From positions 1-5,999 of the forward strand of contig JASLEF010000158.1 of the NCBI GenBank assembly GCA_030151245.1: 5,999 bases of DNA, written 5' to 3'. Of this stretch, positions 1-5,426 are shown in pieces. A model generated the notes under the pieces. The model made no database searches and was not told where the DNA came from. It saw nothing but the letters and a program-made list of their open reading frames with translations. The DNA is from Ignatzschineria sp. (GTDB lineage Bacteria > Pseudomonadota > Gammaproteobacteria > Cardiobacteriales > Wohlfahrtiimonadaceae). Position 1 is the stretch's first letter. Each line of letters starts with the position of its first letter. The position numbers and the translations under genes were made by a program.

Positions 1-1068
1 TCTGAAATTCGTGGTCAGCTTCGTTTTTGGTGGCGAGTCTTGGCTAGAAATCTTTGGATGAAAGAGCAGTCTGATAAAGAGATTCAAAAGGCGGAGTTTA
101 AGCTTTGGGGCGGTGGTACGAGTGAGCAGTTTGCGAGTAAAGTTTTTGTGAAGGTTAATAACACATCGGAAGTTTTATTAAAATCTTATACTGATTATAC
201 GTCAAAAAATCCAGCATTAAGTTATGTGTTTTTTCCTGCTGATAACGATAAAGATGAGCAGAACCAAGTTAAAGAGTGCCTTCTTTTGCACGCAAATTTC
301 ACTTGGACATTATTCATAAAATTTGATGCTAAGTTAGCCGATGATTCAAAAAAACAAGTCGTCGAAACAATTCGTTGGTGGAGTCAGTTTGGAGGATTGG
401 GCGCCCGCTCTCGACGTGGAACAGGGGCTTTTATCGTTGAAGCTGCAGATGAATTGTTAAATCCAGTTTTATCCTCTGTTACAGAAGAAGAGGCTAAAAG
501 TGCAAATTGTATTTTATCATTGAAGAATAGCCAACCTGATGCGATTAAAGCTTGGAGTACGGCAGTTGAGAAATTAAAAAAGTTTCGTCAAGCACCTCCA
601 ATAGGACGTAATCAACAACAAAATTCAAAACGTCCAGGCCGTAGCCGTTGGCCTGAGCCTGATGCTATTCGTCGTATTCAAAACACACATGCACAGAATC
701 ATGAGCCAGAACATAAGGCTGGCGATATTTTTCCTCGAGGATTGTTTGGAATGCCGGTGATATTTGACTTTGGTAAAAATAATCATAAAGAACCTAATAT
801 CACGACTCTTCAGCCAATTGGTAAAGAACGTATGAGCAGTCCTTTAATACTACGACCTTATTATGATCGCGCTACACAAAAATATGCACCTATGGCATTA
901 CTATTACCGTATCAAGATCTGTTATCGATGGAGGTTGATTTAAAAGGTTCTCGAGCAAATTCTGTAAAACTTTGGGAGCCAGGAAAAGAAGATTTAATTT
1001 CGCCCATTAAAGATAATGTTGGCACTAATCCTCTCGACGCATTCATGAACTATTTTCAAAAAGGATAA
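1..1068 (+). CDS. cmr1: Type III-B CRISPR RAMP protein Cmr1, 5'-truncated by window edge
   Basis: The reading frame is open from base 1 to the TAA at 1066-1068, giving 355 visible residues. The start codon lies upstream. The first residues hold the Cmr1 hallmark IRGQLRFWWR (bases 7-36), which in this family lies a few dozen residues from the N-terminus, so little is missing. Further family signals follow in order: the glycine/arginine loop GGLGARSRRGTG (about 391-426), GRSRWPEPDAIR (637-672), GLFGMPVIF (about 739-765) and the second-domain motif RMSSPLILRPY (829-861). Cmr1 is a double-RAMP subunit that sits at the crRNA 3' end of the Cmr complex and helps capture target RNA; it is not expected to be a nuclease. 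The TTG at 40 is not the start, because conserved sequence precedes it in frame. Followed after 6 bases by cmr2, it is the first visible gene of the operon. The family call is very secure. Confidence 0.96.
   Translation, partial: SEIRGQLRFWWRVLARNLWMKEQSDKEIQKAEFKLWGGGTSEQFASKVFVKVNNTSEVLLKSYTDYTSKNPALSYVFFPADNDKDEQNQVKECLLLHANFTWTLFIKFDAKLADDSKKQVVETIRWWSQFGGLGARSRRGTGAFIVEAADELLNPVLSSVTEEEAKSANCILSLKNSQPDAIKAWSTAVEKLKKFRQAPPIGRNQQQNSKRPGRSRWPEPDAIRRIQNTHAQNHEPEHKAGDIFPRGLFGMPVIFDFGKNNHKEPNITTLQPIGKERMSSPLILRPYYDRATQKYAPMALLLPYQDLLSMEVDLKGSRANSVKLWEPGKEDLISPIKDNVGTNPLDAFMNYFQKG
1058..1065 (+). promoter_or_regulatory. Shine-Dalgarno site of cmr2
   Basis: The bases AAAAAGGA overlap the last codons of cmr1. 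The AGGA core ends 9 bases before the ATG at 1075, which supports that ATG as the cmr2 start. The ribosome site lying inside cmr1 fits translation along one polycistronic message. Confidence 0.7.
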
Positions 1069-1074
1069 TTGTAG

Positions 1075-2952
1075 ATGAACCAATATGTTGTCATTTTATC
1101 AGTTGGCCCTGTGCAAACATTTATTGCATCCGCTCGCCGAAGTCGCGATTTATGGAGTGGTTCATGGTTATTATCAGAGCTTGCGAAAGCGTGTGCTAAG
1201 AGTTTATACGATGATCAAGCGATGTTGATTTTCCCAACGGTACAAAATCCAGAGCAAGACTTAGCCGATAATAGTGAGTTTTCCGTGGGAAATAAAATTC
1301 AAGTGATTGTCAAAGCCGATAATCCATCTGCTATTGTAGAGATCGTCAAGAAGGCGAAACAAGCTGTACAAGATCGTTTTCACCGTGAAGCGATTAAAAG
1401 TTTAGGTGAGTTGGTAAAGTTTAAAAACATTGTGATTCGAGATGACATCTGGTCGGCTCAAATCTCTGACTATGTCGAAGTCCAAGCCGCTTGGGCAAAA
1501 TTCTCTGATAATGATTATAGTGATGCCGTAAATCGAGCAGGAAGTTTGTTAGCGACTCGTAAAGCGACCCGTGATTTTAAGGCATCGCCAGCGACATCAG
1601 CGCGTGACTCCAAATTCATGCTCCCTAAGTCGTCATTAGATGGTGCAAGAGAAACTGTTTTACCCAAAGAATTTGATCGTAAAAGTACGATGGCACGAAA
1701 ATTATCATTGTCGGATGGTGAACAACTCGATAGTGCGGGACTCATTAAGCGTTTAGGTGGTAATGTTGATCAGTTCACGCCTTATACGAGAGTTGCCGCA
1801 CATCAATGGTTAGAAAATTTAAATGATGAGGAAGCTGAATCTTTAGGTGAAGCTTATGAGACGTTAGTTAAGTTAGGATTAGCGACAAGAGTATCTGGCA
1901 ATAAGGGATGTTACGCGAAATTTCCTTATGATGGTGAATCGCTTTATTCATTCCGAATTGAAGCCGTATTACAAAAATATCGTAAAGATCCAGAAGCATT
2001 AGATGCTTATAAATACTTGCAAAAGACCTTAAAACCATTGTGGAAAAAATATGGCGAACCCTGTCGTTACAGCGCTCTATTACTCGCTGATGGCGATAGG
2101 ATGGGGGAATTATTAGATAAAGCAACGACTGTTGAGGCCCATCAAACGATAACTCTCGCATTGTCTCGTTTTGCAAGTTCTGTAGAAGATATCATGCGAG
2201 AATTTAAGGGGCATCGCATTTATGCGGGCGGTGACGATATTTTAGGATTTGTACCGTTAGATCAAGCGTATGATTGTGCTAAAGCCTTGGCTAAACAGTT
2301 TGAGAAAGCTTTATCAGGTGGCGCCAAAGAGTTAGGGGCTGATAATCCGCCCACGTTATCTGTCGGATTAGCGATTACACATATTATGACCCCACTTGGG
2401 CATATTAGAAGCTTGGCGCAACGTGCAGAGAAAAAAGCGAAAGGAGATCATGAGAAAATTTATCAACAAAGAAATGCGCTAGGGATCACATTGGCAGTGC
2501 GTTCAGGTTCAACGACCGATATGCGCCTGCGTTGGGATGATGAAAAAGCGCACCAAGCTTTTCATGATTGGGTTCAGTATTATTCAGAGGGATTATTAAC
2601 AAGTCGTGTTGCCTATGATACGCGAGAAGTATATTTACGAACTAATTTCCTAGTGAAAGATACACCAGATGAAAAAATATTATTGGGAAATATTCGTACA
2701 GCTGAATTTAAACGTATGTTAAAACAATCTCAAACAGCGAGTGGTAAGGAGATTCCAAAAGAGATTATTACTCAATTAGAAAATCGACTTAAATACTTGA
2801 ATGGCTTTAAAGAGAGTGAAGAAAATAACGTTGAACCCTTGGATCTAAAAGATTGTAGATTTGATTTCAATGGTATGGATGATCTAGCAACCGAATTAAT
2901 CATCGCCCGTTGGTTATCGGTTAAAACACAAAAAGATTTAGGGAGAATTTAA
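1075..2952 (+). CDS. cmr2: Type III-B Cas10 subunit Cmr2, HD-less, with intact cyclase Palm GGDD
   Basis: This is the large signature subunit of the Cmr complex (625 residues). It starts directly with the first Palm/ferredoxin segment, VGPVQTFIASARRSRDLW (residues 10-27), which in longer Cas10 proteins such as the archaeal Cmr2 of about 870 residues follows an N-terminal HD nuclease domain. LDGARETVL (188-196) is another family block. The second Palm carries the metal-site sequence ADGDRMGELL (338-347; Asp339, Asp341) and the catalytic AGGDD loop (384-388; Asp387, Asp388), followed by a conserved His436 region ending in an AEKKAK helix. The intact GGDD predicts synthesis of cyclic oligoadenylate from ATP when target RNA is bound. 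The HD residues for single-stranded DNA cleavage are absent. Only two cysteines (279, 330) lie between the first Palm segment and GGDD, and they form no CxxC pair, so the usual zinc finger appears lost. An in-frame TAA and TAG just upstream rule out an N-terminal extension. The C-terminus, mostly helical in the family, is expected to contact Cmr5/Cmr4. Confidence 0.96.
   Translation: MNQYVVILSVGPVQTFIASARRSRDLWSGSWLLSELAKACAKSLYDDQAMLIFPTVQNPEQDLADNSEFSVGNKIQVIVKADNPSAIVEIVKKAKQAVQDRFHREAIKSLGELVKFKNIVIRDDIWSAQISDYVEVQAAWAKFSDNDYSDAVNRAGSLLATRKATRDFKASPATSARDSKFMLPKSSLDGARETVLPKEFDRKSTMARKLSLSDGEQLDSAGLIKRLGGNVDQFTPYTRVAAHQWLENLNDEEAESLGEAYETLVKLGLATRVSGNKGCYAKFPYDGESLYSFRIEAVLQKYRKDPEALDAYKYLQKTLKPLWKKYGEPCRYSALLLADGDRMGELLDKATTVEAHQTITLALSRFASSVEDIMREFKGHRIYAGGDDILGFVPLDQAYDCAKALAKQFEKALSGGAKELGADNPPTLSVGLAITHIMTPLGHIRSLAQRAEKKAKGDHEKIYQQRNALGITLAVRSGSTTDMRLRWDDEKAHQAFHDWVQYYSEGLLTSRVAYDTREVYLRTNFLVKDTPDEKILLGNIRTAEFKRMLKQSQTASGKEIPKEIITQLENRLKYLNGFKESEENNVEPLDLKDCRFDFNGMDDLATELIIARWLSVKTQKDLGRI
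2224..2238 (+). other. Cas10 Palm catalytic loop AGGDD
   Basis: These codons encode Ala384-Gly-Gly-Asp-Asp388 of Cmr2. In Cas10 proteins the paired aspartates bind the metal ions that drive cyclic-oligoadenylate synthesis. Both aspartates are present, so the nucleotide-cyclase activity is predicted to be functional; this is inferred from the motif and not shown. Confidence 0.9.
2941..2946 (+). promoter_or_regulatory. Shine-Dalgarno site of cmr3
   Basis: GGGAGA at the very end of cmr2 lies about 7-8 bases before the cmr3 ATG at 2954. It fixes that start. The one-base gap between the cmr2 stop and cmr3 start suggests translational coupling. Confidence 0.7.
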
Positions 2953-2953
2953 G

Positions 2954-4129
2954 ATGTCCAAACAGAGTTATTTAATTAGACCTTTATCCCCACTTGTTTT
3001 TGGTAATGGTAAACCGTTTGATGCACAATCTGAAGCCTCGGATATTGTTTTTCCTTTGCCATCAAGTGCGGCAGGATTATTACGTTCGCAATTTTTACAG
3101 CAAAATAAATTAACCCTGCATAAAGCAGATACGCATTTGAAGCTTAGTGAAGATGATTATGTAAAGCTGCAAGCAATGAAGCAAGCGGGCCCATTTTTAG
3201 CAGAAATTTTAGAAAATGGGCAATACAACTTATTTGTTGCCAAGCCTGCCGATGCCCTTTATTTCTTAGATAAAAAAGACCAAAAAATAAAACTGGTACG
3301 TTTACAACCTCAAAGAATGCCTGAAGATGCCGGCTGTGATCTACCAAATGGTTTACTCCCTGTTATGATGGATTCTCATATTAAGGGGAAGCCCCAAAAA
3401 GGGGTCATATTTTGGCATATTGAAGATAGTATCGCCTGGCAAAATGGTGAAGCTCTGACTTATGAGCAAGTTAACGAAAAAGGTGTGCAATCTCTACCGA
3501 TTGATGTCAGAACCCATGTTGCCATTGATGATGAAACGCTTTCATCTGAAGAGGGCCGATTATTCCAAAGTATTGCTTATGATCTAGGTGCGACTAGAAA
3601 AGAGAACTATAAAGGCTGGGAGGAGCGGAGTTATGGCTTCTTGCTATTAGGTGATCAAGATTTACAAGGAAGTCTTGTGAAATTTGGGGGGGAAGGACGT
3701 TTATCTGAGATGAATCCGGTTACACCTCACTCGTCTTTAGTTCTTAATGATGTCATCGTGGCAGAGATTCAAAAGAGACAAGGAATTAAACTAATGTTAT
3801 TAACACCTGCTATTTTTGGTAATGGTTATCTGCCTGCTTGGCTAGATGAAACCTCCATGCAAGGCATACTCCCACATACCAGTATTCAAGTGCAATTAAA
3901 GGCGTGCAGTATGGATCGGTGGATTCCTGTATCAGGTTGGGATATGCAAGAACACAGTCCAAAAGCGATGCGTAAAGCTGTAGCCGCTGGCGCTGTTTAT
4001 TGGTTTGAAATAATGAGTGGTGATCCACAAGAGCTAACACGATTAATGATGCAATCTGTGAGTGATGATCAGCAAGATCAACATGATGGGTTTGGCATTG
4101 TTAGTATCGCACCTTGGGCAAAAATTTAA
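2954..4129 (+). CDS. cmr3: Type III-B CRISPR RAMP protein Cmr3
   Basis: This protein of 391 residues is a Cmr3-type double RAMP. It pairs with Cmr2 at the base of the Cmr complex and, in characterised members, grips the 8-nt 5' tag of the crRNA. The N-terminus reads IRPLSPLVFGNGKPFDA (residues 8-24), the family position often written as FRDGRPF. The block FPLPSSAAGLLRSQF follows, typical of the first RAMP domain. FGGEGR (244-249) is the conserved Cmr3 glycine-rich signature. LLTPAIFGNGYLPAWL (about 281-296) marks the second RAMP domain and echoes the FGNG of the first. Length is close to what I know for bacterial Cmr3. The start is set by the Shine-Dalgarno site at 2941-2946 and by the family N-terminus. 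It follows cmr2 by one base and precedes cmr4 by 38 bases. A run of seven G lies at the FGGEGR codons. Confidence 0.94.
   Translation: MSKQSYLIRPLSPLVFGNGKPFDAQSEASDIVFPLPSSAAGLLRSQFLQQNKLTLHKADTHLKLSEDDYVKLQAMKQAGPFLAEILENGQYNLFVAKPADALYFLDKKDQKIKLVRLQPQRMPEDAGCDLPNGLLPVMMDSHIKGKPQKGVIFWHIEDSIAWQNGEALTYEQVNEKGVQSLPIDVRTHVAIDDETLSSEEGRLFQSIAYDLGATRKENYKGWEERSYGFLLLGDQDLQGSLVKFGGEGRLSEMNPVTPHSSLVLNDVIVAEIQKRQGIKLMLLTPAIFGNGYLPAWLDETSMQGILPHTSIQVQLKACSMDRWIPVSGWDMQEHSPKAMRKAVAAGAVYWFEIMSGDPQELTRLMMQSVSDDQQDQHDGFGIVSIAPWAKI
3686..3692 (+). repeat. Seven-G homopolymer inside cmr3
   Basis: Seven consecutive G encode Gly245-Gly246 and the first base of Glu247 in the conserved FGGEGR motif of Cmr3. 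It is the most conspicuous G homopolymer I noticed in this AT-rich window. A one-base slip here would shift the frame and truncate Cmr3. The frame is intact as given. Confidence 0.85.
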
Positions 4130-4167
4130 GTAAATCATTAATTATAAAATTGATTAGGAATATTATT
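4130..4167 (+). other. AT-rich cmr3-cmr4 spacer
   Basis: This 38-base gap is the longest between genes in the window. It is very AT-rich and holds the cmr4 ribosome site at 4155-4160. A TATAAA at 4143-4148 resembles a -10 box, but no -35 box lies at a suitable distance, so no promoter is called. No hairpin followed by a U run is visible, so I see no terminator. Confidence 0.6.
4155..4160 (+). promoter_or_regulatory. Shine-Dalgarno site that fixes the cmr4 start
   Basis: TAGGAA (AGGA core 4156-4159) lies 7-8 bases before the ATG at 4168. It supports that ATG rather than the in-frame TTG at 4114, which would overlap the cmr3 coding end. Confidence 0.75.
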
Positions 4168-5061
4168 ATGAAAGCAAGAGTTTTTCATTTACAAGCATTA
4201 ACGGCTCTACATGTCGGAACAGGGCAAGGCGTGGGCGTGGTTGATTTACCAATCGCACGTTCTAAAGCGACTCATCTTCCAATTGTTCCTGGTTCAGGCA
4301 TTAAAGGGGTGATGCGTGATGAGTTTCCAAAGCCTGAAAACTATGAAGGTGATTTTAATAAGCTCAAAACTACGCTGTTTGGTCCCTGGTCAATCGATGA
4401 GACAAGTTTTGCAGGATCACTCATGTTTAGTGATGCCAATTTATTGATTCTTCCCATTCGTTCTTTTGCCGGAACCGTGGCATATGCTACCTGCCCATTT
4501 ATCTTAAAACGTTATGCGCGTGATTTAGGGATTGCATTACCTATTTTAAGCTTAAAAGAGATTGAAGCCGCGGTGACCAGTAACACTGTATTGGAAGTAT
4601 CTAATCATAAAATTGCCTTAGAAGATCTTGATATTGATTCAAATTATACCGATGGCGTGGATGATTGGTCTGCTATGATCGCAGAGATGCTTTACCCTGA
4701 ATCAACTGAAAATTTTGATGATTGGCGTAATGCATTTAAAGATCGTTTTGTGATTCTGCCCGATGATATCTTCTCATTTTTAGTGGATACTGCGACTGAA
4801 ATTAGAACACGGATTCGGATTGACCGTGATACTCGTATGGTACAAAAAGGTGCATTGTGGTCGGAAGAGAATTTACCTACTGAGTCGGTTTTATGGGGAG
4901 TTTTAGGGGTTAATAAAGCCTTTGATAAAAGCGGAAAAAGCGCTGAAGAACTAGCAACCTATCTACCCGCTCAAGAAATGACTATTCAATTAGGTGGTAA
5001 ACATACCGTTGGCCGTGGTTTATGTCGTTTACTAATCAACAACAATGATCATAAGGAGTAA
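4168..5061 (+). CDS. cmr4: Type III-B CRISPR RAMP nuclease Cmr4
   Basis: Cmr4 is the repeated backbone subunit of the Cmr complex; each copy flips one crRNA base out and cuts the paired target RNA, giving 6-nt periodic cleavage in studied systems. The chosen product is 297 residues from the ATG at 4168. The N-terminus has HVGTGQGVGVVDLPIAR (15-31). Asp26 falls at the same number and in the same context (GVVDxPI) as the catalytic Asp26 of the Pyrococcus furiosus protein as I recall it. PGSGIKGVMR (41-50), PIRSFAGTVAYATCP (96-110), GALW and the C-terminal glycine loop GGKHTVGRG (276-284) are further Cmr4 signatures. A longer in-frame version from TTG 4114 would add 18 residues, but these overlap the cmr3 end, lack family similarity, and would spoil the match of the N-terminus. 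The gene is followed by cmr5 after three bases. Confidence 0.96.
   Translation: MKARVFHLQALTALHVGTGQGVGVVDLPIARSKATHLPIVPGSGIKGVMRDEFPKPENYEGDFNKLKTTLFGPWSIDETSFAGSLMFSDANLLILPIRSFAGTVAYATCPFILKRYARDLGIALPILSLKEIEAAVTSNTVLEVSNHKIALEDLDIDSNYTDGVDDWSAMIAEMLYPESTENFDDWRNAFKDRFVILPDDIFSFLVDTATEIRTRIRIDRDTRMVQKGALWSEENLPTESVLWGVLGVNKAFDKSGKSAEELATYLPAQEMTIQLGGKHTVGRGLCRLLINNNDHKE
5053..5058 (+). promoter_or_regulatory. Strong Shine-Dalgarno site of cmr5
   Basis: AAGGAG at the end of cmr4 lies 6 bases before the ATG at 5065. It is the closest to the ideal consensus of the ribosome sites in this operon, which fits the need for several Cmr5 copies per complex (inference). Confidence 0.8.
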
Positions 5062-5064
5062 ACC

Positions 5065-5415
5065 ATGAAAATACGGACTCAAGATTATGCTAAACGAGCC
5101 TATCCACTGGTTTCTGCTGTGCAACAAGCAGGTGTTGAAGAAAAATATCGTACCTTAGCGTTAACATTTCCAACGATGATTATGCAAAATGGTCTGTCAC
5201 AAGCTATTGGTTTCTTAATGGCGAAAGACAAAGAAGAGCATCGCGAGATTTTACAGCATATTGCATGTCTTTTAAATAACCCTGATGGTAAGGCATTGTA
5301 TGAAATTATTTTGAAATCGAATATTACGCAATATCAACTATTGACACGTCGTGCAATTGAGGCATCTTCGTGGCTTAAGCGTTACACACAAGCCTTGTTA
5401 GTGAGCAAACAATAA
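5065..5415 (+). CDS. cmr5: Type III-B small subunit Cmr5 (Cas11-like)
   Basis: This protein of 116 residues has the size and pattern of Cmr5, the small all-helical subunit that stacks in a second filament beside Cmr4 and holds the target strand. It has no catalytic role. Visible family features are YAKRAYPLV at the N-terminus (8-16), FPTMIMQNGLSQAIGFLMAK (35-54), the strongest Cmr5 signature, and YQLLTRRAIEASSWLKRY near the C-terminus (90-107). The rest is amphipathic and predicted helical, with no membrane segment or signal peptide. The start is set by the AAGGAG site 6 bases upstream and by its position three bases after the cmr4 stop. Length is slightly below the 120-150 residues I associate with many members, with no sign of truncation. 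Confidence 0.94.
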   Translation: MKIRTQDYAKRAYPLVSAVQQAGVEEKYRTLALTFPTMIMQNGLSQAIGFLMAKDKEEHREILQHIACLLNNPDGKALYEIILKSNITQYQLLTRRAIEASSWLKRYTQALLVSKQ

Positions 5416-5419
5416 AGGG
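5414..5419 (+). promoter_or_regulatory. Shine-Dalgarno site of cmr6
   Basis: AAAGGG overlaps the cmr5 stop codon and lies 7 bases before the ATG at 5427. Another ATG at 5423 is only 3 bases from this site and leads to a stop after seven codons, so 5427 is the cmr6 start. Confidence 0.7.
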
Positions 5420-5426
5420 TAAATGT

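Noticed and set aside
40..42. TTG as the cmr1 start codon
   Set aside because: The frame is open through base 1 and the conserved IRGQLRFWWR motif lies upstream of it, so the gene starts before the window.
1515..1745. Minus-strand open frame of 76 codons
   Set aside because: It lies wholly inside cmr2, has no recognisable family and no ribosome site; it is a shadow of the coding strand.
1868..2176. Minus-strand open frame of 102 codons
   Set aside because: It is antisense to the conserved Palm region of cmr2 and shows no domain pattern.
3144..3347. Minus-strand open frame of 67 codons
   Set aside because: It is antisense to cmr3 with no support of its own.
3810..4040. Minus-strand open frame of 76 codons
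   Set aside because: It is antisense to the conserved second RAMP domain of cmr3 with no recognisable product.
4143..4148. TATAAA as a -10 box for an internal cmr4 promoter
   Set aside because: The nearest -35-like TTGGGC at 4114-4119 is 23 bases away, too far, and such AT-rich hits are expected by chance.
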